From contig MNYI01000013.1 in assembly GCA_001873945.1 (NCBI GenBank), forward strand, positions 14,922 through 30,137: a DNA stretch of 15,216 bases. The letters are read 5' to 3'. Both the position numbers and the translations under genes were made by a program. The notes beneath the pieces were generated by a model. It was given only the letters and a program-made list of their open reading frames with translations. It searched no databases and was not told the DNA's origin. Source of the stretch: Candidatus Desantisbacteria bacterium CG2_30_40_21 (GTDB lineage: Bacteria; UBA9089; CG2-30-40-21). This document shows, piece after piece, positions 6,592-13,900 of the stretch (positions within the stretch are counted from its first letter, which is position 1; each line of letters opens with the position of its first letter).

Positions 6592-6615
6592 ATCAATTAA
6601 TAATTAACAATTGAT
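6592..6615. repeat. Short AT-rich hairpin before rpsM
   Basis: ATCAATT at 6592-6598 pairs with AATTGAT at 6609-6615 around a 10-base loop. It occupies most of the 56-bp rpmJ-rpsM gap, just before the rpsM Shine-Dalgarno. It is not followed by a T-run, so it is not a clear terminator. It may be a small intergenic repeat or a leader structure; nothing more can be supported. Confidence 0.45.
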
Positions 6616-6638
6616 GATTTTATTTGTAGGAGGATAAT

Positions 6639-7019
6639 GTGGCGAGAATAGTTGGTGTAGATTTATCGAGAGATAAAAGGGTAGAGATAGCATTAACTTA
6701 TATTTTTGGTATTGGTTTACCATCTTCTCAGAAGATTCTTGAAAAAGTAAATATTAATCCTGATACCAGAGTGAGAGATCTAACTGAAGAAGAGGTAAAT
6801 AGACTTCGTCAGATAATAGAGGGTGAGTATAAGATTGAGGGTGATCTTCGCAGAGAACTGACCATGAATATTAAAAGATTAATGGAGATAGGGTGTTATC
6901 GAGGATTTAGACATCGGAAGGGGTTGCCGGTTAGGGGACAAAGGACACATACAAATGGCCGTACTCGTCGAGGGAAACGAGGGCATACTGTTGCTAAGAA
7001 AAAGGTAGCAGGACGATAA
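6639..7019 (+). CDS. rpsM: 30S ribosomal protein S13
   Basis: S13 lies in the 30S head and contacts the P-site tRNA and the large subunit. The 126-residue product begins A-R-I-V-G-V-D-L and has the helix-turn-helix-containing N-terminal part (Y-I-F-G-I-G, L-T-E-E-E-V). It ends with G-C-Y-R-G-x-R-H-R-x-G-L-P-V-R-G-Q-R-T-x-T-N-x-R-T-R-x-G and a basic tail. The start is GTG at 6639 with GGAGG at 6629-6633; an ATG two bases earlier is out of frame. This is the first gene of the alpha-operon part. A 39-bp gap leads to rpsK. Confidence 0.97.
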   Translation: MARIVGVDLSRDKRVEIALTYIFGIGLPSSQKILEKVNINPDTRVRDLTEEEVNRLRQIIEGEYKIEGDLRRELTMNIKRLMEIGCYRGFRHRKGLPVRGQRTHTNGRTRRGKRGHTVAKKKVAGR

Positions 7020-7022
7020 TAA

Positions 7023-7034
7023 GTCTTATAGGAC
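7023..7034. repeat. GTCTTATAGGAC motif, copy 1 of 2 (copy 2 at 7471-7482)
   Basis: The 12-bp near-palindrome GTCTTATAGGAC appears in the rpsM-rpsK gap and again exactly at 7471-7482 in the rpsK-rpsD gap. Here its flanks allow a short AAGTC/GACTT stem (7021-7025 and 7032-7036). Both copies lie 15-30 bp upstream of a ribosome-binding site. It could be a dispersed intergenic repeat or a small structure affecting translation of the next gene; the sequence alone does not decide. Confidence 0.55.
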
Positions 7035-7058
7035 TTATTTGACTTATTGGAGGATTTA

Positions 7059-7457
7059 ATGGCAACTAAGGGAAAAACTAAAAAGGTTGGAAAGAAAAAG
7101 GAAAAAAAGAATATTGGCAGTGGAAATGTCTTTATTCAGTCTACATTTAACAATACGATTGTAAGTGTAACTGATAGGATAGGTAATGTTGTTTCTTGGG
7201 CAAGCAGTGGTACGGTTGGGTTTAAGGGGACAAAAAAGGGGACACCCTTTGCTGCTCAAATGGCTGCAAGTCAGGCGGCAAAGTCAGCAAATGATTGTGG
7301 GGTAAAAGAGGTTTCTGTGTATGTTAATGGTCCTGGATCTGGAAGGGAATCTGCTATTCGTGCCCTTCAGGCATCTGGGTTGGATATTAAATTGATTAAG
7401 GATGTAACCCCAATTCCTCATAATGGATGTAGACCACCAAAAAGAAGAAGGGTGTAG
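7059..7457 (+). CDS. rpsK: 30S ribosomal protein S11
   Basis: S11 forms part of the 30S platform near the mRNA exit and the anti-Shine-Dalgarno helix. The 132-residue product has a lysine-rich N-terminus of about 20 residues, then N-V-F-I-Q-S-T-F-N-N-T-I-V-S-V-T-D. It ends with V-x-V-x-G-P-G-S-G-R-E-S-A-I-R-A-L-Q-x-S-G-L and T-P-I-P-H-N-G-C-R-P-P-K-R-R-R-V. The ATG at 7059 is chosen over TTG 7047 because GGAGG at 7049-7053 sits at ideal spacing from it and lies downstream of the TTG. Confidence 0.97.
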   Translation: MATKGKTKKVGKKKEKKNIGSGNVFIQSTFNNTIVSVTDRIGNVVSWASSGTVGFKGTKKGTPFAAQMAASQAAKSANDCGVKEVSVYVNGPGSGRESAIRALQASGLDIKLIKDVTPIPHNGCRPPKRRRV

Positions 7458-7506
7458 AAAAAGATTATAGGTCTTATAGGACATATTATAGAAGAGGTGA
7501 AATATT

Positions 7507-8130
7507 ATGGCACGATATACAGGGCCAAGTTGTAAACTTTGTCGCCGAGCACAGAAAAAGCTTTTCTTAAAGGGTTCAAGATGTGTGACTGAAAAGTGTG
7601 CTGTTTTAAGAAAGAATTATCCACCTGGATTGAAGGGACAAGAGAGCAAGGGGAAAGTATCTGATTATAGTCTTCAACTTCGGGAGAAACAGAATGCTAG
7701 AGCAATTTATGGCATATTAGAAGGGCAATTCAGATTATACTTTGCTACTGCGGCCAGACAAAAAGGGATTACTGGTGATAATCTTTTTGTTTTACTTGAA
7801 AGACGGTTGGATAATGTAATTTTTCGAGCAGGCTGGGCAGAATCCCGTGCTCAGAGCAGGCAGTTTGTAAGGCATAATCATGTACTGATTAATGGGAGAA
7901 GGGTAAATATTCCTTCGTGTCTTGTTAATGAGGGGGATGTAATTTCTGTTAAAGAGAAAAGTAGAGAGTTGTTGGTTGGGGATAAGGTGAAGAATCCTAT
8001 TAATAAAACACCTATTTGGTTAAAGCTTAATAGTGACCATGCGGCTGCTCAAGTGTTGCGTATTCCAAAGAGAGAAGATATTGATACAGAGATTAATGAG
8101 AATTTGATTGTTGCATTGTATTCTAAATAG
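7507..8130 (+). CDS. rpsD: 30S ribosomal protein S4, zinc-binding type
   Basis: S4 is a primary 16S rRNA-binding protein that nucleates assembly of the 30S body. The 207-residue product has the N-terminal zinc motif C9-x2-C12, C26, C31 of the C+ form, the Y-x-x-Q-L-R-E-K-Q block, and the S4 RNA-binding domain around residues 97-160 (R-R-L-D-N-V-x-x-R-x-G, S-R-x-x-A/S-R-Q-x-V-x-H-x-H-x-x-I-N-G-x-x-V-N-I-P-S). The ATG at 7507 has AGAGGTGA at 7493-7500. A 207-bp gap with a large palindrome separates it from rpoA. Confidence 0.97.
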   Translation: MARYTGPSCKLCRRAQKKLFLKGSRCVTEKCAVLRKNYPPGLKGQESKGKVSDYSLQLREKQNARAIYGILEGQFRLYFATAARQKGITGDNLFVLLERRLDNVIFRAGWAESRAQSRQFVRHNHVLINGRRVNIPSCLVNEGDVISVKEKSRELLVGDKVKNPINKTPIWLKLNSDHAAAQVLRIPKREDIDTEINENLIVALYSK

Positions 8131-8139
8131 TTGCGAATA

Positions 8140-8307
8140 TATACTTAGTCAATGCCATAAATTGCGTTTTTCGCTGGTCTTAATCAACGATAGCTGCATT
8201 GTTCAGGTGAGTAATAGTACACACTATTGCTCACCTTACGCGCCATTGCTCTTGATGATTAATTTTTACCCCGAGAAAAATCGCAATTTATAATATCGCT
8301 GAGTATA
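8140..8307. repeat. Large imperfect palindrome between rpsD and rpoA
   Basis: Three nested blocks pair symmetrically. Outermost is TATACTTAG (8140-8148) with CTGAGTATA (8299-8307), one G-U-type mismatch. Next is ATAAATTGCG (8157-8166) with CGCAATTTAT (8282-8291), exact, followed by similar T-rich/A-rich stretches. The central hairpin AGGTGAGTAATAGT (8205-8218) pairs with ACTATTGCTCACCT (8223-8236), 14 bp with one G-U and a 4-base loop. As RNA it would be a long rod between the two cistrons. A direct repeat ATACTTA at 8141-8147 and 8316-8322 is a weak candidate target duplication. No convincing ORF is present. Confidence 0.75.
8265..8294 (+). promoter_or_regulatory. Possible internal promoter upstream of rpoA
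   Basis: A perfect -10 hexamer TATAAT at 8289-8294 lies 18 bp after TTTACC (8265-8270), which matches four of six -35 consensus bases. It is 44 bp before the rpoA start and sits at the right edge of the palindrome. AT-rich palindrome ends can give such matches by chance, so the call is tentative. Confidence 0.25.
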
Positions 8308-8337
8308 GCTGAAAGATACTTAAGGAGGTTTGATTAC

Positions 8338-9342
8338 ATGGGTGCCAGGTGTGGAATAAGAGATTTACAGAGGCCTAAAAATGTAAGGTGGGAAGAGGAA
8401 ACTTTAACTAACACCTATGGAAAATGTATTGCAGAACCATTTGAACCAGGGATTGCAACCACAGTGGGAAATACACTGAGAAGAATGCTTCTGTCTTATA
8501 TCGAAGGAGCAGCAGTTACCTCTGTAAAGATAGAGGGTGCACTTCATGAATTTTCTACAGTGATAGGAATGAAAGAAGATGTTATGGATCTTTTGATGAA
8601 TATAAAGCAGTTATGCTTAAGGATTCAAAAGGATGCATCGAGTAAACATATTTTCTTGAATGTTGAGGGGGAAAGGGATGTAACGGCTGCAGATATTGAA
8701 TGTCCTTCTGGCATAGAGGTAATTAATAAGGATTTATATCTGGCTACACTTGATACAGATGGAAAACTTCAAATAGATATGGAAGTAGATAATGGATATG
8801 GATATGTGCTTGCTCAAGATAATAAGAGAGATGGATTACCTGTTGGGACGATTATCTTAGATTCATTCTTTTCTCCAGTGATTAAGGTTGCTTATAAGGT
8901 TGAGGGTGTCAGGGTTGGTCAGGTGACCAATTATGAGAAGTTGATCTTGGATGTCTGGACAAATGGGACAATTATTCCTCAAGATGCAATAGCTTATGCG
9001 GCTAAGATACTAAAAGATCATCTGGCTATATTTATCAACTTTTCTGAGGTTGAGGAAAAAGAAATTGAGGATGATGTTGATAGGGAAGAAGAAAGGGTAA
9101 AGACATTGTTATGCATGACTGTGGAGGAATTGGAGCTTTCTGTAAGGTCTGCAAATTGTCTTAAAAGCTCGGAGCTCAATACTATTGGGGAGTTAATTAC
9201 TAGAACAGAACAGGAAATGCTTAAGACAAGAAACTTTGGGAAAAAATCTTTGACCGAGATTAAAGAGAAATTGAGGATGTATAATCTTACACTTGGGATG
9301 AAAGAGTATCTTCCTTTAATGGAAAAATTGAACGAAGAGTAA
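8338..9342 (+). CDS. rpoA: DNA-directed RNA polymerase alpha subunit
   Basis: The alpha dimer is the assembly platform of RNA polymerase, and its C-terminal domain binds UP elements and activators. The 334-residue product has the N-terminal assembly domain (A-E-P-F-E-P-G-x-A-T-T-V-G-N-T-L-R-R-M-L-L at 32-52; A-L-H-E-F at 68-72), an acidic linker around 236-256, and the C-terminal domain from about 260. The DNA-contacting helix reads V-R-S-A-N-C-L-K, with R270 matching E. coli R265; F-G-K-K-S-L-T-E-I-K is the second conserved block. AAGGAGG at 8322-8328 is the strongest ribosome-binding site in the operon. The upstream gap is 207 bp with a large palindrome. rplQ follows after 11 bp. Confidence 0.97.
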   Translation: MGARCGIRDLQRPKNVRWEEETLTNTYGKCIAEPFEPGIATTVGNTLRRMLLSYIEGAAVTSVKIEGALHEFSTVIGMKEDVMDLLMNIKQLCLRIQKDASSKHIFLNVEGERDVTAADIECPSGIEVINKDLYLATLDTDGKLQIDMEVDNGYGYVLAQDNKRDGLPVGTIILDSFFSPVIKVAYKVEGVRVGQVTNYEKLILDVWTNGTIIPQDAIAYAAKILKDHLAIFINFSEVEEKEIEDDVDREEERVKTLLCMTVEELELSVRSANCLKSSELNTIGELITRTEQEMLKTRNFGKKSLTEIKEKLRMYNLTLGMKEYLPLMEKLNEE

Positions 9343-9353
9343 AGGGGATAAAT

Positions 9354-9707
9354 ATGCGACACTTAAATTCAATAGCAAGATTAAGCAGAACCGCATCTGA
9401 ACGCAAGGCATTGCTTAATAATCTTACTACAGAGTTTTTCAGACATGGAAAAATAAAAACTACTCTGGCTAAGGCTAAGGCAATGGTAAGATTGGTAGAT
9501 AAGCTCATTACCTTTGCTAAACGCGGAGATTTACACGCCAGACGGATAGTACTTACCTATGTCAAGGATGCTGTTATAGGGAAAAAACTTTTTGAGATAA
9601 TTGCACCAAGATTTCAAACACATCCGGGTGGTTATACTCGAATTATTAAAATTGGTACACGAATGGGGGACGCTGCAAGCATGGCGGTTATTGAATTGGT
9701 AGAATAA
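9354..9707 (+). CDS. rplQ: 50S ribosomal protein L17
   Basis: L17 lies near the polypeptide exit tunnel opening on the large subunit. The 117-residue product has the normal length. It starts M-R-H-L-N, lacking the K of the common M-R-H-x-K start. It then has L-x-R-T-x-S-E-R-K-A-L-x-x-N-L-x-T-x-F-x-x-H-G-K-I-x-T-T-x-A-K-A-K, and ends with P-G-G-Y-T-R-I-I-K-x-G-x-R-x-G-D-A-A-x-M-A-x-I-E-L-V. ATG 9354 has AAGGGG at 9342-9346. It is the last gene of the operon, followed by an intrinsic terminator 24 bp after the stop. Confidence 0.97.
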   Translation: MRHLNSIARLSRTASERKALLNNLTTEFFRHGKIKTTLAKAKAMVRLVDKLITFAKRGDLHARRIVLTYVKDAVIGKKLFEIIAPRFQTHPGGYTRIIKIGTRMGDAASMAVIELVE

Positions 9708-9731
9708 TTTGTGTAATGAAACAAAGCCATT

Positions 9732-9766
9732 AAAGCAGGGAATAATTGTATTTCCCTGCTTTTTTT
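9732..9766 (+). terminator. Intrinsic terminator of the ribosomal operon
   Basis: AAAGCAGGGAA at 9732-9742 pairs perfectly with TTCCCTGCTTT at 9752-9762 around a 9-base loop, and the stem runs into a T-tract (9760-9766). Its position just after rplQ and before convergent genes fits the end of the operon transcript. On the opposite strand the tail is weak, so it is probably not an efficient terminator for porV. Confidence 0.9.
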
Positions 9767-9772
9767 GTATTT

Positions 9773-9870
9773 GTAACCGTTTAATCGTTCACGGGAGTAC
9801 GAATCCCCACTTTCGTGAGGACAAGGATTGTCCTTCTTGCGGCTGTCATTTAGAGGGTGTGAACGGTTAC
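9773..9870. repeat. Nested palindromic element downstream of the terminator
   Basis: The ends are complementary: GTAACCGTT with GTTCAC (9773-9792, split by TAATC plus a repeated GTT) against GTGAACGGTTAC at 9859-9870. Inside are two hairpins: ACGAA at 9799-9803 with TTCGT at 9812-9816, and GGACAA at 9819-9824 with TTGTCC at 9828-9833. The outer stem plus two hairpins resembles the shape of the element at 1704-1786 without sharing its sequence. I find no flanking duplication. Confidence 0.65.
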
Positions 9871-9882
9871 CTTTGTCGGATA

Positions 9883-9961
9883 TAGGCTGAAGGTATTCAG
9901 CCTGAAGGGGAAAGACGGAAGGGGGAGATAGGCTGTTAGGGCATTTTCTTCCTTCAGCCTA
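9883..9961. repeat. TAGGCTGAAGG inverted repeat before the porV 3' end
   Basis: TAGGCTGAAGG at 9883-9893 and CCTTCAGCCTA at 9951-9961 are exact 11-bp inverted repeats. The interior repeats parts of the same phrase (CAGCCTGAAGG at 9898-9908, ATAGGCTG at 9928-9935). It follows the previous element after 12 bp, so the convergent gap 9708-9992 holds the terminator and two palindromes, with only 31 bp left before the porV stop. It could serve as a weak 3' structure for the porV transcript. Confidence 0.65.
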
Positions 9962-9992
9962 AACAACCTGACCACTATACATACGGTTTTAC

Positions 9993-10907
9993 CTAAAATC
10001 TTCTCCCAATCGATGCCCGATGTGTATTATCCACATCCCCATAAGGTACAAAGGCATAGTCAAACTGGAGCCCTTCTGTGCCAAATCCTATGCCTGCACT
10101 CAAGCCCTTATCTATGTCATTATTAGAGTTATATCCTGTCCGCAGGCTAAGTTTTGGTGTCAGATGATACTCTACACCAGTATTTATCCTTACGGCATTG
10201 TCTATAGGTATGGTAATATCCAGAACACATAACGACTTTTTATTGGGCATATTAAAGGCAATACCACCCTTAAGCTCCAGCGGCAGACTATCTGCCTCAT
10301 TCTCAAATTTCATTCTTGTCCCAAGATTTCGCAGGGCAACACCAACATTCAATCCCTTGACCCTTGTTGAATATAATATCCCCATATCCATGGCTACCCC
10401 AGCAGCAGTGCTGTTCTTGATCTTCTGGTGAATAAGCCGGGCATTGGCCCCAACCAGCATTTGTTCATTCATTTTGCGAGCGTAACTCATGGTTACAGCC
10501 ATATCCCCGGCTGAAAAGTCATCTTGGGTATTTTGATCCTTCCATCCCTCTATGTTTCCGCTTCCCAAATAGGTGATTCCACCGGCAATCACTCGATTAT
10601 CATTTATTGGTTTAGCATAGCCCACAAACTCATACCTGACATCATTGAGCCATTCATTATGCATAAAGGTAAATTCCTGATGTTTAATACTACCCAGACT
10701 GGCTGGATTCCAGCAAATAGCATTCACATCTCCGTCAACTGCTACGAAAGCACCACCCATTGCTGCGGGTCTTGCTCCAACATCTATCTTGAGAAATTGC
10801 CCACCCTTTGTGCCTGCCTTGCTACTTGTTGCCTCTGCATTTCCTGACATGTTTAGCAGTATACTCAAAATACATGCCCCTGTCAATATCGATGCTGTGT
10901 TTATCAT
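9993..10907 (-). CDS. porV: PorV/PorQ-family outer-membrane beta-barrel protein
   Basis: PorV-type proteins are FadL-like outer-membrane barrels; in Bacteroidota PorV carries type IX secretion cargo from the translocon to the PorU attachment complex. The 304-residue product has a signal peptide (residues 1 to about 26, ending near A-E-A) and the family-typical N-terminal block G-A-R-P-A-A-M-G-G-A-F-V-A-V-D-G-D...W-N-P-A-S-L-G (about 44-73). Alternating barrel strands lead to a terminal phenylalanine (G-R-R-F), the usual outer-membrane insertion signal. The ATG at 10907 has GGAGG at 10914-10918 on this strand. It lies 51 bp after a gene for a protein with a type IX-like sorting domain, so the pair probably forms a secretion/cargo operon. 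It may be PorQ-like rather than true PorV. Confidence 0.8.
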   Translation of the reverse strand: MINTASILTGACILSILLNMSGNAEATSSKAGTKGGQFLKIDVGARPAAMGGAFVAVDGDVNAICWNPASLGSIKHQEFTFMHNEWLNDVRYEFVGYAKPINDNRVIAGGITYLGSGNIEGWKDQNTQDDFSAGDMAVTMSYARKMNEQMLVGANARLIHQKIKNSTAAGVAMDMGILYSTRVKGLNVGVALRNLGTRMKFENEADSLPLELKGGIAFNMPNKKSLCVLDITIPIDNAVRINTGVEYHLTPKLSLRTGYNSNNDIDKGLSAGIGFGTEGLQFDYAFVPYGDVDNTHRASIGRRF

Positions 10908-10929
10908 ACAATACCTCCTGTGTATATGC

Positions 10930-10953
10930 AGGGAATGGTTGCGACCGTTCCCT
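10930..10953. repeat. Short hairpin between the large secreted protein gene and porV
   Basis: AGGGAATGGT at 10930-10939 pairs with ACCGTTCCCT at 10944-10953, 10 bp with one G-U and a 4-base loop. On the - strand it follows the stop codon of the upstream gene by 5 bp and lies 12 bp before the porV ribosome-binding site. No T-tract follows, so readthrough into porV is likely; the hairpin may shape relative expression or mRNA stability. Confidence 0.6.
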
Positions 10954-10958
10954 ACGGT

Positions 10959-13900
10959 TTATTTTATCACCGCCACTCTTCCCACTCGCTTATTTCCCAA
11001 CCCATCGCTTATGATATAAATATACAACCCGCTGGCAACTGGCTCATAACCATCATTATCAAGATTCCATTTGTATGATGTATCAACATCAACATCTTTG
11101 ACCAATTCACCAGCCAGACTCAATATCTTCAAGTTCGCTTTCCCGTTAATCTTATCAAAACACATTGGTTTCCCTGTAGCTGGATTAGGCCATATCTTCA
11201 GCCCATTAAAGTCACCAATCTTCCCAACCTGTACACCTGCTGTTTCCTGCTTTATCGCCTGCACCATAAAATGCCTCACTGATAAACCCTGATACTGTGG
11301 GCAGGTGTAGGTATAATCATTCTCTTTATCCATAACTATGCTTGTCTGACTCTGACTATCCATATCAATCAACGACAGACAATAGCCCTGTGGCAGATAT
11401 TCCTTGCCCCAGGTAATGGCTATTTTCTCTTCTGACAGGTTAGTTTTCACCTCAAATTCCCAGGTGGTAGTACTCCCGGGTGGTCTCATATCCCAGTCAA
11501 ATCTATTGAATACACCCTCCTGCGGATGTGTGAAGTAAAGTGTAACAAAGCCTCCTTGCGGTTCTGGCGGCTCCGGCCTGTCAGCTACATCAAGCCCGGG
11601 GGATGAGCTGCGATTCACGCCAAATCGTGGTCCATAATTTGCCATGTCCTTATACCCCCCGGCAGTAACATGCAGCCCCACCTGCCAACTATCAACTGTA
11701 GGGGCATGAGGTAGCACCTCTGGCAGGTTTATCCCTATCCTCTCCAGAGGTGCTGCCTGAAGGATATTGACTGATATATCAGGCACAATCAAACTACACT
11801 CAACAAGTGCCGCAAACCAATATCCTCCCCATGGTTTAATTCCAGAGGCTAATTGATAATTGCCATTCTTATATTCGTATAAAATATCCATAACCCAGCC
11901 AGCATCTACTGCCTCCTTCAAGCCCTTCCTCACCCCATTCCTCTCAACCAATACCCTTGACCAATCCGGGACAAAATTAAACGGACAGCCAATCATATTC
12001 CAGCCCGGCTTTAAGGGAAGGATAATTTCCTTAACTGTGGGATTATCTTCCACAGCAATCGTAGCTGTACCAAGCATCCCTAACCAATAGGCATTTCCAC
12101 CTACAATCGTGGCTGCATCCTCATATCCTTGCTTGGTGTGATTATAGCCATACAAATAATGGGTGTTCTTGAAAATGCTGCTCGCCTGTTGATTGGAGCC
12201 AATCGGTACAGAAATGAGATTCCAGCCCTGACCAAAGGTATGGGATGAATTCTTTGCCTGTGTAACACCTCCCGCAGTAGCTTTGAGGCTCAACTCAAGC
12301 CTGTAGAGTGTTCTGCCCTGTAGGTTCCATTTAGCTGTTGTTCTTAAATCCCATGATTGGTTGTTATCTATATCCTTGAGGATAGCATCATACCTTGATG
12401 GAATCCCCATAAAGGAAAGGGTGATAGCGTCACTTAATGATGTCCTCACCTCAAATCCTATGGTAGTATCTGTAGCATATCCTCGAATATCCCGACTAAA
12501 ATTTTCAAACACCATCCCCCAGTCTTTATGCGGGAAATACACCTGAAGATACGCCTTATCTGCTGGTGCTGGCGGCAAGGGTTCATCAAACTCCGCATCA
12601 AAGCCATTACTTGCCCCGGCATACATCCCCAGAATAGCTGTACTGGTTATTTGTCCGCTTCGGGCTGTAATCTGCATCTCCCAATCCATGAGCTGCGTGA
12701 TCGTAACAAGTGGCTGAACCACATCTGTAGCAGCACTTGTTGTCCCTGATTGTGGCATCGATGTTTCGACAGTATCTGTCTTAACCGAAGTCATCCCAAT
12801 TTCAAATCCTACTGGATTTGCCTCATATTTTCCTATCCATCTCTTTGGTTGGTTTCCCCAGGAGTTGTAGGTTGTCTTCAGGGTATATTTGCCCGGAGAA
12901 GTAATCTTATAACCTGAGATAAGCTCAAGTTTATTGCCAAAAGCCAGATGGCTCAACTCTAATTTCAGGCTTGTTTGTTCACCCGGTTTGAGGGTAATAA
13001 CCGGCGGCAGCCCACTCGAAAATGGGCCAATGTATCGCACTATTTGGTGTGTGGGTGTTTCTATTTCCAGAGACAGAGATTCAGATTCCAGACTTAACCC
13101 ACTGACAGTTATTGTCCTTGTCCCGCTGCACGAGAGTACAGCTATAGCTACAATAGATTCATCCACACCAAACCCATTCTTGTCCAGAACAATAGAAAAC
13201 TGGAGTTCACTTGTAGAGTTCATGGCTATATCCTGCCTTTGCTCACCCCTCTTTATGTTCATCTGCTCTCTTTTATATGGCTGATACCCCCTGGCTTGAA
13301 TCCCTAACGCATATATTCCGGGTTCAATATCTATGAAACGATAGTCCCCATTCCTATCTGTGATTACGCTACTGTTACCAATGGTTACTGTAGCATTTTG
13401 TACCGGCTGTCTGGTCACAATATCAGTAACCTTGCCCGATAGTATCCCAAGCCGCGGCTGTTGCACCTCAAACCTTAATCCTGAGCACTGTATCTGTGGA
13501 TAAATACTGCTTTTATTCAACCAGCCATCAAGCACGAATTCACCCGTCTTATCTGCCAGCCAGGTGGATTGAAGTAATATCTTTGTCCCATTATCCGGAA
13601 GGCTTACGGTCTTTCCTCCAGCTAAATTCTGCTTGCTCCACTGGAAGATTACATTGCCTGTACTATCTCGCATTCTCAGATCGCCAATTGCATTATCAAA
13701 GCTTAACTCTCGCATATCAAGCGGAAGAAAAAGGGTTGACACCACTAAGCTAAGGGTTACGAAATCGCCCTGATAAATCGTACCCTTATCTGTTTTAACC
13801 ACTACCGCCAATGGAGAAACCCATTCCTTAGGATAGGGGTTATACTTAGTATAGAATGGCTTGCCATCACCAATCATCATTAGTTTGATGCCCTCGCTGG

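Noticed and set aside
8108..8293. 61-codon + strand ORF across the rpsD-rpoA gap
   Set aside because: It overlaps the rpsD end and then translates the palindrome; it has no ribosome-binding site at its start and no recognisable sequence.
8141..8322. ATACTTA direct repeat as a target duplication of the rpsD-rpoA palindrome
   Set aside because: The repeats do not sit at the palindrome ends (the right copy is 8 bp outside) and part of the left copy belongs to the outer stem, so it is too weak to claim.
9018..9508. Antisense ORFs over rpoA and rplQ
   Set aside because: They are shadows of strongly conserved genes in other frames and have no family resemblance.
12361..13753. Several + strand ORFs of 60-116 codons inside the large secreted protein gene
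   Set aside because: They lie opposite a continuous coding frame with recognisable domains and lack convincing ribosome-binding sites.
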